Below are positions 1 to 5,638 of a stretch of 7,157 nt of DNA, piece after piece. The stretch is taken from NCBI GenBank assembly GCA_014729055.1, contig WJKO01000314.1, forward strand, positions 1-7,157. The letters run 5' to 3'. This DNA is from Promethearchaeota archaeon (GTDB taxonomy: Archaea > Asgardarchaeota > Lokiarchaeia > Sigyniarchaeales > Promethearchaeaceae). A program made the translations under genes and the position numbers. Under the pieces are notes generated by a model. The model was not told the DNA's origin, ran no database searches, and was given only the letters and a program-made list of their open reading frames with translations. The number at the start of each line of letters is the position of its first letter. Within the stretch, counting starts at the first letter, position 1.

Positions 1-189
1 ATGAATACTAAGTTTTATCTATAATTTTTCCTAATTTATTTGCTCTTATTTGTCTAAATAATAATCTTCATTCTGTTTAAGAACACTCAAAACCTTAATT
101 TAGCCAACCTTATTAACCAGCTTCATCGTTATGTTATTATTATTATTTATTTCTTATTTTTTCGCAAGTCTTCTCGTCGAAGATTGGGA

Positions 190-297
190 TTACAACAAAT
201 ACATAGATTTTATATCTGGTTTATTTTCCTTTAGAAAGTCGCCAAAAACACGATTTTCGCATTTTTTTATATTCTTTTCTATAACTCTTTCTTCAAA
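190..297 (-). pseudogene. possible gene remnant, 35 start-less codons
   Basis: This minus-strand frame runs 35 codons between an in-frame TAA just upstream and its TAA stop at 190-192. The translation begins FEERVIEKNIKK and continues through CENRVFGDFLKENKPDIKS, a charged, protein-like composition rather than the Phe/Leu/Lys/Asn noise typical of AT-rich spacers. There is no start codon or ribosome binding site before a late internal ATG, so it cannot be an intact gene as it stands. I do not recognise a family. It may be the decayed tail of a gene, or chance. Confidence 0.2.
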
Positions 298-378
298 TTA
301 ATTATTTATTCTTATTGATAAGGTAAAGATTTACTCCAGAGGTAAACTCAGAAATTGTTTATTTAGAATACCCAATGA

Positions 379-510
379 AATGAAACTAAAATATTTCAAT
401 TTTTCGTAATAATTGCTGTGTTTGGTTCGCTACTTGCTTTTTTAATCAACCCATTTATGCTGATGGGCTTAACTAAAGAAGATACCACAGCCATCATTTT
501 ACTCATATAG
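379..510 (+). pseudogene. possible remnant of a membrane protein N-terminus
   Basis: This plus-strand frame reads NETKIFQFFVIIAVFGSLLA, then FLINPFMLMGLTKEDTTAII and LLI before a TAG at 508-510. The first part would make a good transmembrane helix. The frame is closed by a TGA at 376-378 and has no usable start. An ATG-AAA pair at 380-385 lies one frame away, so a single-base frameshift would restore a start immediately before the hydrophobic segment. No ribosome binding site is visible. The evidence is the composition and the frameshift geometry only; chance is possible. Confidence 0.22.
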
Positions 511-583
511 CAGATCTGAAAAACTTAATGAGAGAGAACGCTCTTTTAAGGTTTCTAACATATATATCTAACATACTTACAAG

Positions 584-616
584 AAAAATACAAGATCCAT
601 TTCAATAAATTAAAAA
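584..616 (-). terminator. T-tract terminator after the longin-roadblock gene
   Basis: On the minus strand a T5 tract (612-616) lies three bases past the stop codon, followed by another T5 (584-588). Archaeal transcription commonly ends at short oligo-T tracts without a hairpin, and none is visible here. In AT-rich DNA such tracts also arise by chance. Confidence 0.35.
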
Positions 617-619
617 TTT

Positions 620-1381
620 TTATAATAACTCAGAAATTTTTTTAACTAAATCCTCAAGAGCATAATCCGCCATACCCAAAGTGGTCTTTTTTGAATCAAA
701 CATCAAAATTAGGTAAATTGGTTTTCCAATTCTGGTTGATTCTATTATTTGAGAGCAGAAAAGTTCGTCTCCCGATTGGAATATCAGTTTAGGTAGATCA
801 TTATGTTCATGCATTTGGGCTTGAGTCCGAATTTCTAACTCCTTTAACGCAGTATGGAGATCTTCAGTGGGTAAAGTTGAAAAATACACGTGGCCATCCA
901 TGGAAATCAGCCCTGCTGCGTCAATTTCACCGTTCTTAATTTCATCAATAAATAATTTCTCTATTCCCTCAATTTCAATTTGTTTACTATCATCACTTAA
1001 ATCGACGATTTCGTTTAAAATTCTATCCAATTCCTCATTTTCAATACATTCATTCGATTCCGCACATTCATTGGCATCAACTACATTAAAAAATTTCTTA
1101 CACATTGTATCTATTCGGTTTTGTATTAAGACAACGCTTGCAGTTACATCGGTTATCAGCACAAAAGTAAAGTTCTTAGTGCATTTTCTTATGAAAAAGC
1201 GATACTCGCCAATTTCCAATATATTAAGTGTCTTTTTCACCAATTGAGTTGAGAATTGCAAAATAGCCGTTAGAAATGATGAAAAAAGATTGAAGTCCAT
1301 ATCCTTCAGACTATCGGAATAATTTTTTTGATATATAGGTATTCCAGACTTTTTCAGAACTATTAAACAATGAATTTGCAT
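620..1381 (-). CDS. longin-like plus roadblock/LC7-like two-domain protein
   Basis: A 253-residue soluble protein with two related folds in series. Residues 1-100 look like a longin/adaptin-sigma-type domain: a first strand with IHCLIVLKKSGIPIY, a long helix about 30-50, then strands EYRFFIRKC and FTFVLITD (about 59-78) and a closing helix to about 99. An acidic linker (about 101-138, containing CAESNECIENEE) leads to a roadblock-like domain at about 140-253: helix, AAGLISMDGHVYFST, a second helix, the strands PKLIFQSGDELFCSQI and KPIYLILMFD, and a C-terminal helix. Both folds are known small-GTPase-binding scaffolds, so a cytosolic regulatory or scaffolding role is inferred, not shown. The start is ATG with an AGAGGGG site about 8 bases upstream, inside the end of the preceding gene; the 3-nt gap implies translational coupling with that 146-residue protein. 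Domain calls rest on pattern and predicted secondary structure. Confidence 0.72.
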   Translation of the reverse strand: MQIHCLIVLKKSGIPIYQKNYSDSLKDMDFNLFSSFLTAILQFSTQLVKKTLNILEIGEYRFFIRKCTKNFTFVLITDVTASVVLIQNRIDTMCKKFFNVVDANECAESNECIENEELDRILNEIVDLSDDSKQIEIEGIEKLFIDEIKNGEIDAAGLISMDGHVYFSTLPTEDLHTALKELEIRTQAQMHEHNDLPKLIFQSGDELFCSQIIESTRIGKPIYLILMFDSKKTTLGMADYALEDLVKKISELL

Positions 1382-1384
1382 TAT

Positions 1385-1825
1385 CTAGTCCCCTCTGTCT
1401 TCCTCTAATTTCTTGAGAAGATCACTTATGTTATCCATTTTCTTCTGAATTTTCTGTATATTTTGTGTCAAGGTAACTATCGCAACATCATCCCGATTTG
1501 AAAATGGAATTACGCAAAATGATGCCCCCATATTGTATTCAAAACTCATATATTGAAGACTTAAATTGTTACCTGGGTTAAAGTTTAGATTTTTAAATCT
1601 TAGGTAAGCTTCTATCATTTTTGCATAAATTCCTTTCACTTGTTTATGGTCATATTTACAGGAATCGCTGATAGATGAAACGAGATCCAATCCTTTTATT
1701 TTACCCATCAATCCCACAATTCCCATAAATTCCGAACTAGTCTTACCCATAATGGAATCTAAATCTTTCTGCAGTAATTCGATGGTTTTTAAATCCTTTT
1801 TAAGAAATCTTGACCAGAAACTCAT
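1385..1825 (-). CDS. divergent roadblock/LC7-like protein
   Basis: A 146-residue soluble protein not recognised by strong motifs, but its order of elements matches roadblock/LC7: helix (about 11-33), a strand pair GIVGLMGKIKGLDLVSS (35-51), helix (59-78), strands SLQYMSFEY, ASFCVIPFS and VAIVTLTQ (89-121), and a long charged C-terminal helix (122-143) that could form a coiled coil. It starts at ATG with a GAGGGTG site about 8 bases upstream. Only 3 nt separate it from the downstream longin-roadblock gene, so the two are very probably one transcript and may form a heterodimer. It is much more diverged from the family than the two roadblock proteins further upstream. Function unknown; the GTPase-scaffold role is inferred from fold and context. 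Confidence 0.65.
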   Translation of the reverse strand: MSFWSRFLKKDLKTIELLQKDLDSIMGKTSSEFMGIVGLMGKIKGLDLVSSISDSCKYDHKQVKGIYAKMIEAYLRFKNLNFNPGNNLSLQYMSFEYNMGASFCVIPFSNRDDVAIVTLTQNIQKIQKKMDNISDLLKKLEEDRGD

Positions 1826-1909
1826 TTTTTAAACACCCTCAAATGTTTTAAAATCTCTTATAATGGAATAATTTGGAAGTTGTAAAAAATTTATTGGAAT
1901 GATTTTAAG

Positions 1910-1923
1910 AAAAAGTTGAAAAA
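1910..1923 (-). terminator. double T5 tract after V4R copy 1
   Basis: On the minus strand, T5 tracts at 1919-1923 and 1910-1914 lie about 60-75 bases past the V4R copy 1 stop and about 85 bases before the start of the next gene. This fits an archaeal oligo-T termination zone separating the cassette from the roadblock-like/longin pair. Confidence 0.35.
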
Positions 1924-1985
1924 GGATCTGGATACATTAAAGTTTTTTGTAGAAGAGTTTTAAGTTATTTTTGAGAAATTTTTTG

Positions 1986-2450
1986 TTACTTCTCAACGAT
2001 ATAACGGCAATGTTCACAGCCACTTGCTATCAATTTATCGGGTGTTGTCTTAAATTCGTCATCTGGAAATGCCGTTTTTATTGCCGTGTCGATCATTCCT
2101 TCAGTGTAATGGCAGAAAAATCTCATATCTTCTATTGGAAATCCACCTGCTTTTTTATAAGGACATGCATCTAACTTAACAATTAAATTATCTCCTTCTT
2201 TAGAAATATGTCCTTTACCTTCTCCTATGACTGGATTTATTACAAAATCAATCAATAACTTGCCGAATTCATCAATATTATTATACTGCCCATTAAATCG
2301 CTCTGCAATCTTTTTCCCAGAAACTTCTCCAACACGTCTAAAAATCATAGTGAGAGTCTCAAATCCTAAGGTATCTTGAATTTCTTCTAATGCTAAGTTG
2401 AAAATACTTGCTATAAATTTCAATTGTTTTACTCTTTTATTCTTATTCAT
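1986..2450 (-). CDS. V4R (Bet3/TRAPP-fold) domain protein, copy 1
   Basis: A 154-residue single-domain protein. The N-terminal helices (LKFIASIFNLALEEIQDTLG, then ETLTMIFRRVGEVSGKKIAE) resemble the helical start of V4R domains. The C-terminal half carries the V4R-type cysteine pattern: DACPYKKAGG (Cys96), FFCHYTEGMIDTAI (Cys113, His114) and SGCEHCRYIV (Cys145, Cys148). V4R domains bind small ligands or metal in prokaryotes and share a fold with the Bet3 subunits of eukaryotic TRAPP. The four cysteines suggest a metal or cofactor site. It starts at ATG; an AGGTG site immediately follows the upstream roadblock stop, 13 nt away, so the pair is co-transcribed. It is about 74% identical to copy 2 (114 of 154 aligned residues). 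An alternative is the related-looking ATC-hydrolase-like family, but the spacing and the GCEHC ending fit V4R better. Confidence 0.7.
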   Translation of the reverse strand: MNKNKRVKQLKFIASIFNLALEEIQDTLGFETLTMIFRRVGEVSGKKIAERFNGQYNNIDEFGKLLIDFVINPVIGEGKGHISKEGDNLIVKLDACPYKKAGGFPIEDMRFFCHYTEGMIDTAIKTAFPDDEFKTTPDKLIASGCEHCRYIVEK

Positions 2451-2463
2451 GTTTTTTTCACCT

Positions 2464-2871
2464 TTATTTGAATATTGTGTTTAATTTCTCCGCTGCATCT
2501 TCTAATTCCAGACTAAGCAAACCCAAATTCGGATCTTTCTTCGTCAGAGCAATTAGAATTACTTTGCCGGTGTAAATCAAGAAAATATTGCCCGTATCAA
2601 TCTCAATGTTAAGAGAATTAAAGTTTCCTTTTAATAATTTGTCCGCTGCCCGTTTGGAAATACTAAATAGTGCAGAAGCCATACCGCCGAGTAATCTCTC
2701 TGACTTATTATCGCCCACACTTATGGATTTAAGTAAGGAGACAATAATTAGTCCATTCGTCCTCGCAATTGCAAGATCGTTTAGATCAGGCACGCGCTGT
2801 TGTAAATCATCCAATAAATTTGTTGCTTCATCTATTCGACTCAACATCTTCACCTTTTCTCTATACTTCAC
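2464..2871 (-). CDS. roadblock/LC7 domain protein, copy 1
   Basis: A single roadblock/LC7 domain fills the protein (up to 135 residues): helix RIDEATNLLDDLQQRV, strand pair DLAIARTNGLIIVSL, central helix about 56-80, strands SLNIEIDTGNIFLIYTG and KVILIALTKKDPNLG, and a C-terminal helix. Such proteins dimerise and act as scaffolds or regulators for small Ras-like GTPases (MglB, Ragulator, dynein light chain LC7). The start is uncertain. The longest frame begins at a GTG (2871) with no ribosome binding site. A GTG at 2853 aligns with the start of copy 2. An ATG at 2847 has AAAGGTGA directly before it, rather too close. The domain is complete whichever is used. It is followed 13 nt later by V4R copy 1. 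From residue 9 it differs from copy 2 at only 4 of 127 positions. Confidence 0.88.
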   Translation of the reverse strand: MKYREKVKMLSRIDEATNLLDDLQQRVPDLNDLAIARTNGLIIVSLLKSISVGDNKSERLLGGMASALFSISKRAADKLLKGNFNSLNIEIDTGNIFLIYTGKVILIALTKKDPNLGLLSLELEDAAEKLNTIFK

Positions 2872-3026
2872 TTTATTATGGTAACTATGTTGAAAGATAT
2901 CAGAATTATTTATTAAATTTGCTTTAAATTATCATAAGTTCGACGAATTCCCTACTTTAAGGTAAAATAGTTAAACAAATATGTGGATATTGGGATATTA
3001 GGACAGATATGTAAAGAAAATCAGAC

Positions 3027-3034
3027 AAAAAAAA
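3027..3034 (-). terminator. T8 tract after V4R copy 2
   Basis: On the minus strand an uninterrupted run of eight T lies about 22 bases past the V4R copy 2 stop, preceded by two T5 tracts. It is the strongest oligo-T signal in the window. It supports separate transcription of the two roadblock-V4R cassettes, with copy 1 starting from its own promoter somewhere in 2872-3026. Confidence 0.45.
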
Positions 3035-3055
3035 TAATATGAAAAATAAAAATCA

Positions 3056-3526
3056 TCAGATTTGTTTTGATATAACGAATTTACAATGTTCACAACCATT
3101 TGCAATTAGCTTGGCGGGGTTTGTTTGATAATTTAGGTCAGGAAAAGCTGTCTTTATAGCCGTATCAATCATTCCTTCAGTGTAATGGCAGAAAAAGCTC
3201 ATATCTTGTATAGGAAACCCACCAGCCTTTTTATATGGACATGCATCTAGCTTGAAAATAATTTTATCGCCTTCTTCTATAAGTTGTGACTTTCCATCAC
3301 CGATTATTGGATTAATGACATATCGTATGAGTGCATTACCGAAGTCCTTTATTGTCGTATATCTACCTTTGAATTTCTCAGCAATAGAAAGTCCAGATGC
3401 TTCTCCAACACGTCTAAAAATCATAGTCAAAGTCTCAAATCCTAAGGTATCTTGGATCTCGTTCAATGCCAGATTAAATATGCTTGCAATAAACTTCAAT
3501 TGCTTTACTCTTTTATTCTTCTTCAT
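3056..3526 (-). CDS. V4R (Bet3/TRAPP-fold) domain protein, copy 2
   Basis: The 156-residue paralogue of the V4R protein at 1986-2450. All four cysteines are kept at the same positions (96, 113, 145, 148), as are the blocks DACPYKKAGGFP and FFCHYTEGMIDTAIKTAFPD. The changes concentrate at residues 51-90 (20 of 40 identical) and 131-140, whereas residues 11-42 and 91-130 are nearly invariant. That pattern suggests a conserved core and metal or ligand site with a changed surface or pocket entrance. It starts at ATG with AGGTGAT about 8 bases upstream, directly after the stop of roadblock copy 2; the 13-nt spacing is the same as in the other pair. A role as the partner subunit of the roadblock protein is inferred from the conserved gene order. 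Confidence 0.7.
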   Translation of the reverse strand: MKKNKRVKQLKFIASIFNLALNEIQDTLGFETLTMIFRRVGEASGLSIAEKFKGRYTTIKDFGNALIRYVINPIIGDGKSQLIEEGDKIIFKLDACPYKKAGGFPIQDMSFFCHYTEGMIDTAIKTAFPDLNYQTNPAKLIANGCEHCKFVISKQI

Positions 3527-3539
3527 ATTCTTATCACCT

Positions 3540-3929
3540 TTATTTGAATATTGTGTTTAATTTCTCCGCCGCATCTTCCAATTCCAGACTAAGCAATCCC
3601 AAATTCGGATCTTTCTTCGTCAAGGCAATCAGAATCACTTTACCAGTATAAATCAAAAAAATATTCCCGGTATCAATCTCTATATTAAGTGAATTAAAAT
3701 TTCCTTTCAGTAGTTTCTCCGCTGCTCGCTTTGAAATACTAAATAGTGCAGACGCCATACCACCAAGTAATCTTTCAGACTTATTGTCCCCCACGCTTAT
3801 GGATTTTCTTAAAGATACGATAATAAGTCCATTAGTGCGTGCTATTGCCAGATCATTAAGATCTGGTACTCTTTGTTGCAAATCTTCTAATAAATTTGTT
3901 GCCTCATCTATTCTACTCAAAATTTCCAC
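3540..3929 (-). CDS. roadblock/LC7 domain protein, copy 2
   Basis: A 129-residue single-domain roadblock/LC7 protein, nearly the same as copy 1: over 127 aligned residues only four differ (Met/Ile at the N-terminus, Asp/Glu twice, and Leu47 in copy 1 against Arg41 here). The DNA differs at about 58 positions by hand count, almost all silent, so selection has held the protein constant. It starts at GTG (3927-3929), preceded by GAGGAGATAGG, a good ribosome binding site; an in-frame TTG follows at codon 4. It is the first gene of the minus-strand cluster, with 243 nt of non-coding DNA before it. The likely role is a dimeric scaffold for a small GTPase not encoded here, acting with the adjacent V4R protein. 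Confidence 0.88.
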   Translation of the reverse strand: MEILSRIDEATNLLEDLQQRVPDLNDLAIARTNGLIIVSLRKSISVGDNKSERLLGGMASALFSISKRAAEKLLKGNFNSLNIEIDTGNIFLIYTGKVILIALTKKDPNLGLLSLELEDAAEKLNTIFK

Positions 3930-4156
3930 CCTATCTCCTCATAAAAATAACTCTCGCAACCAGTTACACTTCACAAAAGTTATTTCTCTCTCTTTTATGA
4001 AATCTTTTTAAGGGATGGATAGATATTACGATTTCAATTATTTATATGTTCTTTAACTAATAAACGAAAATCAAAAAATACCCATTTTCAGTATTCTACA
4101 AGGGGAAATGCAAAAATCAGATTGAATTGACATTAAATATAAGGATAAGATTTTTG

Positions 4157-4172
4157 GAAAACAAAAAGAAAA
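4157..4172 (-). terminator. T-rich tract after the 51-residue gene
   Basis: Directly past the TAA of the small gene the minus strand has T4 (4169-4172), T5 (4163-4167) and T4 (4157-4160). This is consistent with an archaeal oligo-T terminator for the isocitrate dehydrogenase-small protein unit. Confidence 0.4.
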
Positions 4173-4328
4173 TTAGGATTTGTTAAATTTTTTCTTAAAG
4201 TTCTCAAGATGATCTTTACGATGGGCAGACTCACATCTTCTGCGAGAAGACCAATTCATCCAAAGGTTTTCGAATTGCTCATCATCTTCATCAGATTTAT
4301 CTCTATTTTCATCATCATCGTGTGTCAT
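4173..4328 (-). CDS. small charged protein, 51 residues, unknown function
   Basis: A short gene directly downstream of isocitrate dehydrogenase, 23 nt after its stop. It starts at ATG with GGTGAAGA immediately upstream, a good archaeal ribosome binding site, and ends at TAA just before a T-rich tract. The N-terminus is strongly acidic (THDDDENRDKSDEDDE), the middle has two tryptophans (LWMNWSS), and the C-terminus is basic (RRRC, then FKKKFNK). There is one cysteine (Cys32) and no membrane segment. I do not recognise a family. The charged, low-complexity ends suggest a small nucleic-acid- or protein-binding peptide, but this is a guess. The ribosome binding site, the tight spacing and the terminator make a real gene more likely than not. 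Confidence 0.55.
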   Translation of the reverse strand: MTHDDDENRDKSDEDDEQFENLWMNWSSRRRCESAHRKDHLENFKKKFNKS

Positions 4329-4351
4329 TCTTCACCAGCAGGACTCATTCT

Positions 4352-5542
4352 TTATTGATAAGATTCCCATTTCTCTTCGAGATTTGGATCTTCAAGAGTT
4401 TCCATGATATACTCTGCATAGGCATTTCCTGTGGCACCCGTAGATCTTCCCGTAATTTGTATCCTTTTTTCATACTGTGCACAAATATCTAGAGCCTTTT
4501 CCAATTTAAGCGCTTTCTCTTGATATCCTATATGATTTAACAGCAGAGCTGCTGCTTTTATCATACTTGACGGATCTGCATATTGCTGTCTATTTTCTTT
4601 TACCATTCGCAATGCAGAGCCATGAATAGCTTCAAACATTGCGTATCGCTTTCCAATATTTGCACTGCCAGCGGTCCCAACACCGCCTTGTAGCTGTGCT
4701 GCTTCATCAGTAATTATATCACCATATAAATTTGGCGCGACTATCACTTTAAATTGCTGACGACGTTTGGGATCAATCATTTTTGCCGTCATAATGTCAA
4801 TATACCAATCATCCCACTCTACTTCAGGATAGTCTTTTGCAACTTTTTCAGCAACTGATAAAAATTTACCATCACTAGTTTTTACCACATTTGCTTTCGT
4901 TACTACTGTTACTTTATTAATATCATTGCGTTTGGCATAGTCAAACGCCATTCTAATGATTCTGTCAGCCCCTTGTTTAGTGATTGCTTTGAAATCAATG
5001 GCAAGATCTTCTGTGACATTTATTCCGTTGGAACCCAAGATGTAAGCACCTTCCGTGTTTTCCCTAAAAAACATCCAATCTATACCAAGCTCGGGGACCT
5101 TTACTGGACGAACATTAGCGAAAAGATCTAATTCTCTCCTCATGGCAACATTTGCACTTTCTATATTAGGCCATTGATCACCCTTACGAGGTGTCGTTGT
5201 TGGTCCCTTAAGCAAGACATGACATTTCTTAATTTCTTCTAAAACATCATCTGGAATTGCTTTAAGGATTTTTGCTCTATTTTCAATAGTTAGGCCATCA
5301 AGGGTGCGGATTTCAATAATTCCGTTTGCTATTTCGGCTTTTAATAAAAATTCAAGTACATTTTGTGCGTGATTAGTGATCTCCGGTCCTATTCCGTCCC
5401 CTCCAAGGATACCGATTATAATAGGTTTTAACTTGGAATAGTCTGTCCAATCAGGTTCAGCTTTAAGATAATCCACTCGTTCTAACTGCTCTTTTAGGAT
5501 TTTTTCAAAGTGTTTTTTAGCTTTTTCGATATGATTTTCCAT
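4352..5542 (-). CDS. icd: isocitrate dehydrogenase (isocitrate/isopropylmalate dehydrogenase family)
   Basis: A 396-residue cytosolic enzyme, a normal length for the family; it oxidises isocitrate to 2-oxoglutarate and CO2 with NAD(P). Visible motifs in order: GILGGDGIGPEI (44-55); KGPTTTP (112-118); the substrate loop SANVAMRRELDLFANVRPVK (Ser129, Asn131, Arg135, Arg145), which is the isocitrate rather than isopropylmalate type; FRENTEGAY (Arg160, Tyr167); VTKANVVK with the catalytic Lys216; metal ligands Asp249, Asp275 and Asp279 around NLYGDIITDE; and the coenzyme loop FEAIHGSALRMV (303-314). At the two sites that set coenzyme choice (Lys-Tyr in E. coli NADP-IDH, Asp-Ile in NAD-type enzymes) it has Arg312-Met313, so the coenzyme is unclear, perhaps NADP. 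An N-terminal charged helix of about 38 residues precedes the Rossmann core. It starts at ATG with a GAGGAT site about 10 bases upstream, and the 51-residue gene follows. Confidence 0.88.
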   Translation of the reverse strand: MENHIEKAKKHFEKILKEQLERVDYLKAEPDWTDYSKLKPIIIGILGGDGIGPEITNHAQNVLEFLLKAEIANGIIEIRTLDGLTIENRAKILKAIPDDVLEEIKKCHVLLKGPTTTPRKGDQWPNIESANVAMRRELDLFANVRPVKVPELGIDWMFFRENTEGAYILGSNGINVTEDLAIDFKAITKQGADRIIRMAFDYAKRNDINKVTVVTKANVVKTSDGKFLSVAEKVAKDYPEVEWDDWYIDIMTAKMIDPKRRQQFKVIVAPNLYGDIITDEAAQLQGGVGTAGSANIGKRYAMFEAIHGSALRMVKENRQQYADPSSMIKAAALLLNHIGYQEKALKLEKALDICAQYEKRIQITGRSTGATGNAYAEYIMETLEDPNLEEKWESYQ

Positions 5543-5564
5543 ATAAAATTATCCTCTTCTATGA

Positions 5565-5597
5565 ATTATATAAAAAAGAAATTCTATAAAAAAGAAA
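5565..5597 (-). promoter_or_regulatory. tandem TATA-like elements upstream of isocitrate dehydrogenase
   Basis: Two exact copies of a 13-mer, TTTCTTTTTTATA on the minus strand, lie at 5585-5597 and 5569-5581, a period of 16 bp. Each ends in a TATA-like box. The upstream copy would place the transcription start about 20 bases before the ATG, so that the GAGG ribosome binding site is in the leader. The downstream copy, extended as TTTATATAA, would give an almost leaderless message. Which one is used cannot be told from sequence. Confidence 0.4.
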
Positions 5598-5638
5598 AAC
5601 TTATTGATTTAGAATACACCTATCAATAAAATATAGTA

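Larger units (their letters stand above)
1..619. other. AT-rich stretch without an intact gene
   Basis: No open reading frame with a start, a ribosome binding site and a convincing product is visible on either strand. All six frames close within a few dozen bases of the left edge, so no sizeable partial gene enters from that side. Two start-less coding-like fragments lie inside it (190-297 minus and 379-510 plus) and are listed separately. The last ~40 bases, next to the stop of the longin-roadblock gene, hold T-tracts on the minus strand. No tRNA, CRISPR or insertion sequence was recognised. It could be a decayed gene region or simply a long intergenic space. Confidence 0.6.

Noticed and set aside
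533..547. AGAG-AACG-CTCT followed by TTTT, hairpin-terminator-like on the plus strand
   Set aside because: The stem is only 4 bp and no plus-strand gene ends nearby.
867..1247. 126-codon open frame on the plus strand, opposite the longin-roadblock gene
   Set aside because: Antisense shadow of a well-supported gene; serine/isoleucine-rich translation, no ribosome binding site, no recognisable domain.
2588..2884. Plus-strand open frames opposite both roadblock copies (also 3784-4011)
   Set aside because: Both are antisense to conserved roadblock genes. Their similarity to each other is explained by the duplication, not by coding selection.
3252..3560. Plus-strand open frames opposite the V4R genes (also 1971-2174)
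   Set aside because: Antisense shadows; the sense frames carry conserved cysteine motifs and ribosome binding sites.
3945..3985. 8-bp inverted repeat AAATAACT / AGTTATTT with a 25-nt spacer, upstream of roadblock copy 2
   Set aside because: AT-rich, with a long spacer and no adjoining TATA box; chance is likely in DNA of this composition.
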